Part shown: positions 23,241 to 38,200 of the stretch, one piece after another
Numbering within the stretch: the stretch's first letter is position 1
How the letters are laid out: the number at the start of each line of letters is the position of its first letter
NCBI GenBank assembly: GCA_016490735.1
Contig: JAEMWC010000232.1
Coordinates: 721,001-785,000, forward strand
Source of the DNA: Pachyseris speciosa
Lineage: Eukaryota > Cnidaria > Anthozoa > Scleractinia > Pachyseridae
Reading direction: 5' to 3'
Length of the DNA: 64,000 bases
Notes under the pieces: model-generated
Database searches by the model: none
Told to the model about the DNA's origin: nothing
Seen by the model: the letters and a program-made list of their open reading frames with translations, nothing else
Translations under genes and position numbers: made by a program

Positions 23241-26200
23241 GTGAGCTTAAGCTTGCTTGCAGCATAGCTTGGGGATGTGGAGTTTAAAACATACTCTGTC
23301 ATCCACCCCTCCTTTCTACCTGTCTTATGACTTCTAATGCAACAGAATGTGAAAATATTTAAACTTAGGTAACTGTTTTATATTTTAACTATTAAAACCA
23401 GGGTTTGTGTAATAATATTATGCATATGTATGTAGTGGGGGTGAAGCATCAAAGGTGTCATTTGCAATCGGCTGCAGTTATGAATGCAACTTAAGCAGTT
23501 ACAAATAGAAGACCAACTTGATGTCAATTTGCAAGTTCTGTATTTTTTCTTCACTTATCTTTTTCAATATCTTGTTCCTTTTGTAGACATCCACGGGGTG
23601 TTAAGTATGTAACCAGAGGCAGGGATGTGCAAAACTAGCTGGGGATTTCACCTAGTCCTGTTGTGGTGTAGTCATGCGATATGCATAGTAGGCAGGGATC
23701 TGATTCAAAATATCTGTAGGAAATCCCTGGCCTCCTGCCATTAATGACAGCCCTGTGTAACAGACTTGCTTTTGTTTTTTTCTACCTTTAACTCATTTCC
23801 GTCCGCCATTTTGTACATGTTTTTCTGTAATTTTCGAGGGTCTGAGGTCAAGTCGGTCTGCTTATTCCATATAAGGGGTTACCACGTAGATTTCGCTGGT
23901 CCACAACATCGAAGGCTCTATCTTTCATGTCACGCTTGTCACGCTAGCTGTCGTTTATTTCTAAACGATCAGTGCAGCTACAATTCGTTACTTACCGTAT
24001 TTATTCACTTATAAGGCGCACTCGGTTATAAGACGCACCCTAAACTTTCGAAGACGATTGTGACAAGTAAGCAAAATGAAAATTTCACCTAAATACCCTG
24101 TTATAAGGCGCACCCAGAATTAGGGAAATTTTGTTGACCACGTTCGCTAAACTCACAACAATTTTGCTTCAAAAAGGTACTAATTACGGTGCTTTCATTC
24201 TCAAAACAAAAGTAAAAAAGTCACACATGGACAGTAGCATAAAAGTCACACTATTTAATTCACTCAAGTCATCCTTCTCAGTGTTTTAAGTTATGAATAC
24301 TAATTGATCCGTTTTACGTTTATAAACAATACTCATTTGACAGATCTTTCGCTCATCTGTTGCAAAACACATCTTAATCTTCGAGCATTCTTTCAGCGTA
24401 CCGTAAATTTTCAGTAATTGTTCCAAGCACTCGTTGTCATTCCTATGATTTAAACTTCAAGCTGAAGATCGTAGCAGAAACGGAAGCCATGAACAACAAT
24501 CGTGAAATTGCTCGCGAATACGGCATATTGGAATGGATGGTCCGTAAATGGAGAAACCAACAGCATGTCTTGTTCTCCGGCGAGTTAAAGATGCTGATAT
24601 TCAAAGGCGTTCGTCAGCTATGAATTCAGGTGCCCAGGAGAATGCAGGTTTCTATACACAAGAAGGCCTGGATGGACGAAGAACGTTTGTTCTTTTCCCT
24701 TTATCATTTTCGGAGTATTTAATAGCGGCCATGACGATTTTTTCGAACGATTTGTAGTCGAGTTTGCCTCAATCATGGGAGCGAGGTTAGGAATTGTTCA
24801 ATTGTTTCTGACGTCAATCATTTCAAGCACGTGCTTTTTAGCATGTTCGCTCGTTGCTGAAATCACCCCGGCTTTGTTTACGAACTTGTTCGCTGTAGCA
24901 GCATTTATCGGAGTTGTTTTTCTTTGCATTTGTAGTTTGTTTAATTTGCTTTTAAGCACCTTCGGTTTGGGACGACGAGGAAGAAGACGCAGAAGAGTTG
25001 ATTGTCAACGAGTTCGAGACAAATAGCGAAGCCAAGGACGATGAGTAGCAGAGCTCAGCCGAGATTTCAAACAAGCGGTTCTTTTCAGAGCCAGCCCGGT
25101 TCTTTTTAGAACCAACAAATCAGATAAAGTCAATGATCAACGTTGTCTTTTGTTTATTCATTTACCGGCATTTATTTACATACTCATTTCAGTTTAGCAT
25201 TAATTATTAGGGAAATTTGGAAAAGTTATATTTTGTTGCGCGAAAATACTCGGTTATAAGACGCACCCCGAGTTTTGAGAAGATTTTGATCGAAGAAGCA
25301 TATTTTCTTGTAAAAAATGGTGCGCCTTATAAGTGAATAAATACGGTATTTGATTTATAAGTGTGTTTTTCGAGCCATTTTCCACCTCAGAAGCCCCTTG
25401 CCTTGCATCATAAAGCTGGGTTGGTGGGTAGAGGCAATCCTCTGGAAGAAGACAGAGGTGAGAAGCAATTTCACACCAAGTGAGCCGCCGAAAGGATTCG
25501 ATCGAGTCATGGTGATTCACGAAGTGAAGTTGTGTTCCTAGCCGATCTGTGAGTAGATTCTGGGACCTCGCATGGCAATTTTGACGAGTTTTGACATGTA
25601 AATAATGCAATCGCTGCAATATTTTGCAAGCAGGACCGGGTGGCTTGACACTTATAAAACATATCTGAAATGGAAATTGGCGGACTAACACGCGGCAGTT
25701 ATCCAAGGATATCCCAGAATTCCTTTGGGTCACAAAGCGAACATGTCAGACCAGTGAGAGCAACTGAAATCAAATAGCGTTACCCAGGTCGGGTTAAGGA
25801 AGTGAGCAGGCAAATTGGAACAGATTGCAAGAAGTTGAGTCGAAGTTTACTGCCAATGTGGACTTTTAGCTTAAAGAGGGTTTTTTGTCTTCAAAACTTC
25901 AAAACAAAGTTGCTTATATTTGGTGCTGTTCTAGAGCGTTTTTTGGTTTTGCAACAGAATAAACAGTCATATTCAAGGAAAATCGGCACTTTCAGTAGGT
26001 TTACGGGGTGATAAAGTCTCAGAAACTCAGTATTTGGCAATAATAATCGCTTATTTCAAACATAGTTCGGGATTTGGAAAAGTTACAGGTTTTCAAAGCG
26101 TGGGTCTTCAGTGACCCAAAATTGCAGAGCCGGTCGTGAATGAGTTAAGGAAATCAGCACTTGATAATGTGTTGTTTCATTGCATTTCCGATGTACATTT

Positions 26201-27430
26201 TCCAGTATCTGACATGATGAGAATTTATATAACCTATAGTCTAGGGGTATCACCAGTATTCACTACAAACAAAAAAGAATTAGCTCCAAAGCTAATTCAA
26301 GTGATTTGGATTCTGAGTGCAAAACTTAGGCAACTTTTCATTTCAGTAAGAAAATTATTGCTAATATATTCAAATTTATATGGAATGTTTCAATTCCAGG
26401 CATGTCGCATATCACCAATGCCCCCTGTCACACTAACTGTTCGTTTCACGTACGTTCTGGATGAGTGGACAGATTATGCATGGCCCCAAGAACCCCCTGA
26501 TCCATCGTCATGCTTGGAATGTAAAGTTGGCGTAAAAAACTTGGGGACTTTGCCATTTGGGGCATGCCAAGATCCACTGAGGTATCTTCTAGGTATATCT
26601 TGTTTGAGGTTTTAGCTTGAGGGCTGTAAGGTGTCCTGTGGACAGAACTGGTTTTGAGAAGATTCAAGATGGTATTATGAGAGAACATCGTCATCTCTTA
26701 GGGATATCTGGCAATAAAATTCTAATCAACATAGTCCTTGACAAGCTGAAATCACGATCTTTTGACAGATGAACAAAATGTGTCTTCAGAGTCAAATGAA
26801 TAATGGTTTATTGTCAACCAAACAAAAACAACAAATCTGCATCCCAGGGCTTCAATCAGTTGAGTAGTTTGTACATCCGTTTAATTGGGAAATCATGAAG
26901 AGAATTTTTTACTATCATCATGGTATTCCTATATGTAACCTTCCTTGTGTAAATTATTAATAATGGTTTTTTAGTTTTCCAGTGAAGACAATTTTTAAAA
27001 ACAGTTTGCCTGTGGAACATCATCTTACAAAGAGACTTTGCTATATGTATATCAATGCCTGTTTACCTTTTAACTATATAAAAACAGTTAATATATCTTT
27101 TAATTCTAGGGAGCTTCATCTTTCCACCACATGGCCTTGTCTTTCTGAAGAAGTTATTGTTGACAATTCTGTTTATTCGTAAGTGACCTGTACTTGCAAA
27201 GATAATGTTTCCATTTAATCCTAACTTGGTCGAGGGATGCATGGATATTTACTAGTCTTATACTCTGTTTTCTTTGGTGTAATTTTAGAAAGCATTTTCA
27301 GGATTGCCATGGTCGGTGAAAAATCAGGGAAAAACAAGTTTTATTTTTCAAGGTCAAGGAAAAGTCTTGGAATTGTATATCAAGTCAGAGAAATTCTAAA
27401 TTCTACCTGAAAGTCAGCGAAAAGTCTATC

Positions 27431-27494
<64 letters not shown>

Positions 27495-30400
27495 GACTGT
27501 CTATCTGTATATATATGTTTAACCCATTGACTACCGGCTGTTTTTACATTTTCGGAGTGATTTTCCACCTATAAACGATGAATAGCAATTCGTGACTCTT
27601 TATTTGAACTACCAGGGAAAAGTGGTACTGTCCTAAGGCACTGGAGGCTCAAGGTTTCTGAAAACGTCATTTTGATGTAGCTATTTTTTATCCGTGAAGC
27701 GACAACAATGGCCCAAGTTCGGTTTGCTTGCGATTTCTGCTAAATTTACAGCCATTTTTCATCTTTAGCGGCTGCCTGATGAGCATTGTTAAGTATACGG
27801 TAGCTAAGAGTCCACTTTCTCAAAGAATCAAGCAAGGTGATGTACTTTGTTGTTGAATTTGGCTTGTTACTCGACGAACTGGGAATTTGGCCGGTCGAAC
27901 ACTTAGTACCTTGGGACTTGACTATTGATGAATTTCTGGACCTACCGCCACATATTTTGGAATTTCTGAGTACTGAAGATGACCACAAGCAGGAATTTTT
28001 GGCAGTAGGTCGGAGTGGCTATGTGAAAGAATTGGGAGAAGGAACGGGTGCTGTCAAAAATTCTCGTCATTTCCCAGCATGCAATGTGGTCTAGATGTTG
28101 AAAATGGCGGAAAGGCCCAAATGCACTGGAACAAAAGGCTGTATCTATGCTCGGGAGAAGAATATGAACAAAAGAAGTCATTTCTAAGCTAGAAAAAGGA
28201 CTGAATTTCGTTATGATGGTTGAAGTTTGGTTTTAAGGCGATGATTTCCTTAAAAAACATTTTTGTCGTTTCTCTTTGCGTTAAAAACGGTCAGTTTCGT
28301 TCTTGTCCAAATTCAAAAGGCCATATTTGGTAAAAATCGCTATGTTTCTTGCATTTATTGGATATCCAAATTTAAAGGGCATTCCATTTCGTGCTCACAA
28401 CTAACAGTTAAGGCAATATTCGTGCGATTGAGAAAGTTGCAATGTTTTGAAGCATGGGAGTTTTTTACGGCCAGTTTTGGCCGGCACGGGTGCCAATGGG
28501 TTAATAAACAAGCAGAAGTGTTTTATCAAGTTTAAAGCATGAGGCGCAGTCGAGTGTTTTAGGACTTGATAAAATGTGAATTGCAAATTTATTGAACGGC
28601 TTAAAAAGCTTTACTGTACATCTATCCATTCTAACACTAAATTTTAGATTTTGGGTTATTTTGGCCTAGAAAACTGGATGTAAAACTTAGCCTAGTCTTT
28701 CTTCAGATATAAAGACACTTATTGAAAATTAATTTCTTTTGTATTTCGTTCATGAATTATTAATGAGTTTTTGATTGCTGGCCATTATGGGAGGTAATAA
28801 TTTACTAAAAATACTTATTAGAACCTACTAAGAAAAAGAAAGGGCATGCCCTCTGTAACAGGCTCATATGCCTGGGGAGCAGCAGGCCTTTAAGACCTCA
28901 GGAAAGTCCTAATGATCCAGCCCATAATTGCCCCTCTTGAAATACACGAGAGTTGCAGCTGAGGCCAGATCAGTCAGAAAATGGTTTCACCAGTGGTTGT
29001 GGGTTTATATTAATTAATTAGAACTTTGTTTGAAACAATAGAGGCTTTTTCAATTGAGTGTCATTAAACCAAAACCAAAGCAATAATAATTATCACTCTG
29101 ACCAATCACAACAGTAGTAAGCAGTGCAATGAGCCAAAATGCGAAGCAATTTCATGAGGCAGGAGCAGAAGTGCGAGAAAATATGCATGTACAAGTCATG
29201 ATTGGATTTGGTTTTGCTTCTCATTGGTTGAGAAAAGGGTGCAAGTTTTGCTGGGCAATCACAGAGTGAAGCAATGCAAAACCAAAGCAAAACTAAAACT
29301 GCTTTCAACACACAATTGAAAACCATTCTATGATCATTGATTTAACTGAATCAAAGTTGTTCTTGGACTTTTTCTTTGTAGTGATCTGGACCCATGCCAT
29401 GCCCCTCAATGGTCGGTCAGAGCCAAAATGAGTGAAAACCCCCAGTGTTTACTAGGTTAGTATAACAAGCATGAGATGACTAGTACCTAGATGGGATGCT
29501 TGTTCCTTCCAGGATACCCAGCAAGAAACCTCTTCAAGTCTTACAATTAGGAGTATTACTACTCCCCTGGATGGGATGCTAGTCCATTGCAGGGTCCTCA
29601 GCACGAAGTGACGAGGAGTTTTACCAGCCTAGTCCCCAGGCGTTCTTGGCTCAGTCAAACCCCACTGTCAGTGGTGATGTCACCAAGAAAGATTCACCGA
29701 GAACGCCTAGCAAATGCTGCCAGATCCACCATAAACAACACTGAAATATGCATGAGATCGTATGTTACAATAATGGCATAATTATTGTACCTTTGAGGTT
29801 GCTTCACAAAGGATGGGTGGCAAGCTCCACCTTGCACTTGTCTGAATCTACAAAAATTATGCTCACAATAAAAAATGTGCGGAAAAGTCAGAGGGCAAAG
29901 TGCACTAGATGTAACGCTAATACAAACACGATAGAATTTTGAACGAAAAAGCAATGCAAAATAATGGACTAAAAAGGTTATTCCACGAAGTTTGAACTTA
30001 CTGTAGTTTGTGGACACTTCCATTGTATGGATTTGTCGTATCAGTAGTAAGCTTTCATACGATATGGCGTGGAAACTAGTATATTCCAACCAGCATTTTT
30101 TTTTGCGCTAAAATCAGGGGTATTTTGGCAATATTTGCTAGATGGTCTCTAGCCCACTCCTTCCCAGACTTCGCGTGTATGGGGTGAAATAAAGTATTGT
30201 TGTTGTTGTTGTACAAGGGGGGCAAGTGGGAATGTCTAGGGACTAGGCTGGAGTTTTACTTCTCCCCCTGGATATGATGCTAGTCCATCATAGGATACAC
30301 AGCATGAAGTGACTAGGAGTATTACTACTCCCCCCTGGATGGGAAGGTAGTCCATCTCAAGATACCCAGCATGAAGTGACTAGGAGTATGACTACTCCCC

Positions 30401-32179
30401 CCTGGATGGGATGCTGGTCCATCACAGGATACCCAGCATGAAGTGACTAGGAGTATTACTACTCCCCCTGGATGGGATGCTAGTCCATCACAGGATACCC
30501 AGCATGAAGTGACTAGGAGTATTACTATTCCCCCTGGATGGGATGCTAGTCTATCACAGGATACCCCAGCATAAAATGACTAGGAGTATTACTACTCCCT
30601 CCTGTATGTGGTGCTAGTCCATCACAGGTTACCAATATTACTACTCCCCAGGATGGGATGCTTGTCCTTGACAGGATCTCCAGCATGAAGTTACTCAGTC
30701 TCACAACACCTTTAGTTAGTAATTTACGACTCTTCCTGTATGTGATGCTAGTCCATCACATGATACCGTGTATGAAGTCACTAGGTGTACCCTGTGGATT
30801 AGATGTTTGTCCATAACAAGATACCCAACATCAAGTGACAAGGATTATGATAGTACCTACTTCCCCTGGATGGAATATGTTGATCCATCACAGGTTATGC
30901 AGCATTAAGGGATCAAGTATATACTGTTAGGTTACCCAAAGGATTTATCATTTTTGAAGGAAATGACATTAAACTAAGGCAATCAAATTGCCGGGCCCAG
31001 TTGTTCAAAGGGCACATTTATCGATTGGATAAGTCACTACTGATCCAGCAGATAAGAATGTATAAGGCACAGTTCATTGTATCTGCTGGAAAAGTTATCC
31101 ACTGCTTCAATCACTGGGGCCTGATCTCAAGATCAGAAGTCACCAAACACAGAGTTTCCTAGCTAAGGTTATTCAGCCCTGTCAAATTTTTTTGTAGTAC
31201 TAGCTTGCCTGCTAGAGAACTCCCAGTGAAATCCAAGTGTGAAGTAAGGGGTAAATAATTGACTATAGGCGGCAAATTTGCCTGCTGCCGGCACATTTTG
31301 ACAAGGCTGGTTATACTAGAAGGGTAATATTACAACTGTTGCTTACTTTTGCATGTTTTGATATGGGCCACTGGTGAGCATGTTTTATGAGTATAGCATC
31401 AATACCCTCCTTTTAACAATAGGTGAATATCTTAGTGGCTACATGATGCTGTGCCACAGACAGGAATCCACTATGCAGTTACTAAACAGGACAACCATGG
31501 ATGATGATAGTAAGTAGCATTGTTTTAATACTGAAATAATATTAGTGGCCAGCATTTTATTTTTCTTTATAATGTTGTTGCATAAGTGAAATTTTTAAAC
31601 TCATCAACAGTCATTTTAAATCCCTAAAGTAATAATAAATGTTAATAAGTAAGGAAAATGTCACGAGAATAGAGCTCTAAACCAACCACCAAAGAAATTA
31701 TTTCAAGAAATAACTTCTCCCAACTATCTCTATGAAAAATGTATGGATGACAACAAGGAGAATTTGTATGTGGACTATTTTCAGACAACTTAGCAGATAT
31801 CACCCATGCCCTTCAGAGGCTCACAGAAGCACCCCCAGTGGCATCTCTGTCTACTGCTGTTTCTAGGGCAACATCAAGAATATCAGCCATGGGTGAAAGA
31901 AGCTCAGAGGAATTTCCAATTCCTGGTAATCTTCTGAGTGAAATACTGAAGGTAATGTATAGGGCACTACAATACTGGTACGTGTATGTCTGTATAGTGA
32001 TCATATCACGATTTTGTTTTGATGAAATGAGAACTCTAAGTACTTTTTCCCCTTTAGTGTAGTATATGGAGCCTGTTATTCTTTAATGCAGTATTAAGAA
32101 TGTCTCACACAAGGATCTTGCCTACTCTACTATGGAGCACATAGGGCCACAGCTTAATTATAATACAATGATGATGATG

Positions 32180-32262
<83 letters not shown>

Positions 32263-35200
32263 GTGGTGATGATGATGATGAAAAAATCAAAAGTTAATCT
32301 GTTCTCTCAGTCTCTCATTTTTGTTATTGTTTTTACTCACAGCATTTGTTTCCTGATGCTGATCAAGATTTGGAGGATTTAGAAATTGTGCAGCAGGAAC
32401 TGCTGTTTGATAAAATGGAAAACAGAAAGGAAGCTAATTGCCATGCACCACAGGTTTGATAAGAATCTTATTGGAACACTACTTCCCCCTTCCCACCCCC
32501 CCCCCTCTATAAGAGTCTTCATTACTTTAGTTAATTTCTCCTGAATATCCCTTTCCTGTTTAATGTTGTAGTCAGATCTTAATCCCAGTTTCATCATTGT
32601 TTTTGTCAGCTTTCTTTTGTTTTTTCACCACCATCATCATTGTCATCTCCATCACCTTGATTACCATTACCGTCATCATTATCATCGTGATCATCATCAT
32701 CATCATTGTCATCATCAATCATCATCATCGTCATCGAATATATATTTGATTCCTGAATATCCATCATCATCATATCGTCACCACTACAATCACAACCACA
32801 TCCATCGCCACCACCAGCATTATCATCATCATTGTCGTCATCGTTATTGTCATCATCATCACCATCACCATCATCATTGTCCAGAATAAGGTATGTTTCT
32901 TCCAAGACCTTTACTCCCTGGCTTAGTGTGCTCTTTGTTTCTCACTGCTGTGTCTTCCTTGGCAAAATCCTTTCCATCAAATAAGTAAAATGCCACATCC
33001 AAAGAAACTAACTGGGGGTGCCCCTTTCTTTCTCTGACAAGATGTTTGGAAGTGTCGGTTGTACAGTTTTAGCAAAAATTGTGCATTAGAGGAATTCACC
33101 AAGCTGAAGAGGTTTTGTTTGTTTCTCTCAGGACAAGTTTCGTGGTTTAAAGACTGCGCCTGAAGACAGCCTTACTTTCTTTGTTGCCGTGTGCATCTGT
33201 ATAGTTTATCACAGTTATGGAGGTGAACAAATACGTTTAGTTTTGCGTTTTGAAACATAAATCTTGCGCATTGTTTATACCGCAATGGGAACATGGGAAA
33301 ATTTTTCAGGCTTTAGTTTTCATAACTGCGACAATCACCCATATATTCATTCTTTAATCTGCAGTTCAAATATATGAATTATGTATATTCATAGTCATTC
33401 AGAACGTTATGTAGTGAGCAAAACAATTGCTCTGCACCCATGATGTATATTTTGTTACTTTTCTGAAAAAAAAAGTAAGAACCTGAAATAATCAATTTCA
33501 TTTAATTCGAAGTTATTTGTTTTCATTTTCTCTAGGATTACGAGCTGTGGCTCATTTGTGGCAGGAATTTGTTCTGGAAATGCGATATAGATGGGAAAAT
33601 GACATATTTATTCCAAGGTACAAGGAGAAGGAAAACAGCACTTATTAAGTACTTCTCAGTAGCTTTGATTTGAATGGTCACACTTTAGGATTTCATCCAC
33701 ATACTCAAAAGTTAGAACCACCTTGCACAGCATAATAAACAGCACCACAGGAAAGTACTGCTCAGTAGCTTTCATTTGAATGGTCACACTTTAGGATTTC
33801 ATCCACAGACTCAAAAGTTAGAACCACCTTGTACAGCAAAATAAACAGCACCACAGGAAAGTATTGCTCAGTAGCTTTGATTTGAATGGTCACACTTTAG
33901 GATTTCATCCACATACTCAAAAGTTAGAACCACCTTGTACAGCATAATAAACAGCACCAGAGGAAAGTACTGCTCAGTAGCTTTCATTTGAGTGGTCACA
34001 CTTTAGGATTTCATCCACAGACTCAAAAGTTAGAACCACCTTGTACAGCATAATAAACAGCACCACAGGAAAGTACTGCTCAGTAGCTTTCATTTGAATG
34101 GTCACACTTTAGGATTTCATCCACAGACTCAAAAGATAGAACCACCTTGTACAGCAAAATAAACAGCACCACATGAAAGTACTGCTCAGTAGCTTTCATT
34201 TGAATGGTCACACTTTAGGATTTCATCCACAGACTCAAAAGTTAGAACCACCTTGTACAGCAAAATAAACAGCACCACAGGAAAGTACCGCTCAGTAGCT
34301 TTCATTTGAATGGTCACACTTTAGGATTTCATCCACAGACTCAAAACTTAGAACCACCTTGTACAACAAAATAAACAGCACCACAGGAAAGTACTGCTCA
34401 GTAGCTTTCATTTGAATGGTCACACTTTAAGATTTCATCCACAGACTCAAAAGTTAGAACCACCTTGTACAGCATAATAAACAGCACCAGAGGAAAGTAC
34501 TGCTCAGTAGCTTTCATTTGAATGGTCACACTTTAGGATTTCAACCACAGACTCTTAAGTTAGAACCACCTTGTACAGCATAATAAACATCAGATTTCAT
34601 CCACAGACGCAAAAGTTAGAATCACCCTGTACAGCATAATAAACAGCACCACAGGAAAGTACTGCTCAATAGCTTTCATTTGAATGGTCACACTTTAGGA
34701 TTTCATCCACAGACTCAAAAGTTAGAAGCACCACAAAAAAGACTTAAAAGTCAGAAAAAAGTTAAAATGAGAGCATTAAAGATTTTATTTGTTATACAGG
34801 TTAAAATTACAGCCTCCTAATCTTGGCAGTTGTTTGGTTCACCAAAAATTACAGGTTAGTTGCTTAAAATTTTCTCTTTGGCATTGCTCTATGTCTTAGA
34901 TGTCGTTTTGTTGTTTGCAAGATTTTCTTCTTTCCCTCTGATGCCCAAAATCAACATATGTATTCTCCCCACTGATTTCTCCAATTTTCTTGTGGTGCAA
35001 CTGCAAGTGAGGAGAATATGTTTGATTATCAAGACAACTATCTCTTACTATATTCTTATATGCTGTATGGTTGATAAATTAGTACTTTTTTAAGGAGAAG
35101 TTAGATGTTGGTCACAATATGACAACTGAATTCCTTCTGATAGCAAAAGGTGGTTTAGAGCGGTTTTCAACTGAGTGTTGCAAAGCGAAAACCAAAGTAA

Positions 35201-38200
35201 TTACTCTGGCCAGTCACAATAGACGGAAACCGCGCAATGGACCAATTAGAACTCAAGCAATGACATGCAGCTGACGCCAAGCGCGGGAAAATACATGCCA
35301 CCAAGTTGGTTGTGCTTCCCATTGGTTGAGAAAGTGGCGTGAGTTTGGCTAGCCAATCACAGCGAAGTAAAGCAAAACCACTCACGTCACTCAGTTGGAA
35401 GCCACTCTAATATCAAGGTAACATAACGAAGCCGTAGATGGGCTTTACGTCTAACCTAAATTAACCTGTTCTCTATTTATTTCTCTCCTTTTTCAGATGC
35501 TTAACTGTTGCATTGAAAGAAAGCGACTTTCCAAGATTCGCACAGCAAGTGAACAATTTGCAACAAACATGAATAAAAACTCTGATACGAGGACTAAACA
35601 CAGTGTTTCGAATGCTGAATATTTACGAAAAAGTAACCCAAACACACAGGCAGAAAGAACGGACTCTCAGTCGAGCGTTTCTGATGACGATGAATTTTTC
35701 GAGGCCGTTGAAAGCCAAGATGATTCAGAAAATGAGAATGGAAATAATTCAAAGGATTTGAAAAATATACAAAAAAGAAATAGTGACTTAAATATGGATG
35801 CCAACTTGACTGAAGATAATACGTCGACATTTAAAAGAGAAGGATGCAAGGAACCATTTGGGATTTAAAGCTTCTTGTGTCCGGAGAGCCATTGATTGTA
35901 CCGGTTACTCAGGTTAGTGATACAGCTGTCTTCGATTGAGTGTCGTAATACCTAAATCAAAGCAATAACTTTGACCAATCACAACAGACGTAAACAGCGC
36001 AATGAACCAATCAGAGTTCGAGGCAATTACGTGTAGCCGGCGCCAAGCGCGGGAAAATGCGCACGTGCAAGTCGCCATTGGTTTTGCTTCTTATTGGTTG
36101 AGAAAGTGGCGCGAGTTTTGCTATCCAATCACAAAGCGAAGAAATGCAAAACTAAAGCAAACAAGTGCTTCCAACTGAAAAGCGGTCTAAAAGACATCAG
36201 TTTTGCTCAGTAATTTTCTGTATGTTCTTCTGTGATTTTATACATTCTTTTAACACCATATCTCTCTCCATCTTAATATGTTCTTGTTTGCTTCTTGACC
36301 CTAAGGTAACGCCACATGATTTATCTTTCCTGTGCTAGGAACCTGCACCAATGACAGAGGACATGTTAGATGAACAAGCCGAGATACTTACACAGTTAGG
36401 CACCTCTGTAGAAGGGGCTCGTGTGAGGGCTCAAATGCAGTGCGCTTCCTTGCTGTCCGACATGGAGGCCTTTAAGGTGAGCATACGATGGGCCCTGAAT
36501 GGTTACACTCTAGATAAAGTTCAAAATGTATATGTTTGTTGTCCCTTAAAAAGTACGGTATAATGAACAGCAGCAATGGATCGCTTTTATGCAGCTTTCA
36601 ATTTGGAAACGAATCTTATGAATTTAACCGTAAAGAGGCTTTTAATTTATTGCTGGCTATGAGGAATCGTTGGGTTTTTTCACTTGTGATCCTATCTCTA
36701 TTTGACTTTCAGGCAGCAAACCCAGGCTGTTTGCTAGAAGATTTTGTTAGATGGTATTCTCCATTTGACTGGATACCAGGCCCCGAGACGAAAGAGGAGA
36801 TTGAAGAATTGAGGAAACTCAGAAATAACAAAGACAAGAAAAATGAAGAATCAAGTTCGCCGGCTGCAGGTAGAGACAAATACTCTTAGACCAGTTTTCT
36901 AAAGACTGGGGGTGGATGAATGAAAGTTATCCTCGTTATCAAAACTAAGTAATTTCGAAAACCTTGGGTCCTTACCATTTACATGGAAAACCCGGAAATT
37001 CTGGTTGGAAAATGAAATGTTACATGCCATTCCAGTTGGAACTTTTCAGAAATTATAGGCCATCGGCTTAATCAACGCACTTTTTCTTTTCCTTTTGGGA
37101 TTTCCAGTTGATACTAGTAAATTTTTTATTTATCCATTCTGCGTTTGGACAAGCTGCAGCACTGAATGTTTACAGGCGCGGATCCAAACCGGTTTCCACC
37201 GTTATACGGAAAACGGTCATATGTTTGAAAAAATAATAGATATATTTTAAAAATAAAAGTAAAACTTCCGAGCCTTACTCTTGAAACCTGGACAGTATCC
37301 TGTCCGAAAGACTCAAAATCCAGTGGATTGCACTTTGGAGGATTAAAATCCAAAGCCTTTTTCCGGGTAGTATGTCCCCGGGTGTCCCCGGGTGTCCCCG
37401 GCCCCCCTAGAGGGTCGCGCTTTCGCCGCTCTTGTTTTCGAAAAACGATCACCATTTTCCCTGGATCCGCGCCTGGTTTACACCTAAAATTTCTACCTGG
37501 ATGGAACGTGTAAATGGTAAGCGCCCCTTATCAACATACATGTATAAAGAACGTTGAACTTTAGCCAGTGAACTTTAGCCAGTATTAAGCGCGGGAAAAC
37601 ATCGAAGCGGTGCTAACCGCGGGAAAAATAGCAACTGTTACGTCAAACAGGAAAACATGGTTGTTTACCATTTACCACAAATTCCCGGAAATCCCGGTTG
37701 CGATGTAAAATGTGAACGTTTTTTTGGTTTGCCCCACTGGAAAATTTCCGGAACAAACGGAAATCTGAAAAGGTAGTCGTGTTTTCCTGGTTGGGACGTC
37801 CTCGATGGAAATTCGTTTACCATTTACAAGGGCGCTTTCCGTTTGAATGGAAAAACCGGGAAGAATTTTCAGTTGAAAGGACCAGGACAAATTTTTCTCA
37901 ATCAAGACGGAACGGCGCGAGCGTGTTCCTTTTGCACTGATCACTATTTACGGGACTGGGTATTAACCAAAACACCCCCAAACCGCGCATTTAGTTTATC
38001 AAGGAATTAGTGGGACGCCGCAGATGGTACATGATTTTTCGGTCATTCCTATAACACCGAGAAAAGAGGAGTACCTCAGACTGAAGCTATTCCTTTTTTC
38101 CCAAAAATTTCCAGTGTAAAAGTCTGTTCCGTTTGATTTACCACCAGAACAACCGGGTTTTACATACAAAAGGAAAGCACCTTAAGCGCCCCAAGTTTCT

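Noticed and set aside
27837..28094. Possible gene inside the second TTAA element
   Set aside because: An 85-codon frame with no recognisable domain; nothing to set it apart from chance.
32606..32905. His-rich (plus) and Asp-rich (minus) open frames
   Set aside because: Both are translations of the same ATC/CAT trinucleotide tract within RAB3GAP1 intron 14.
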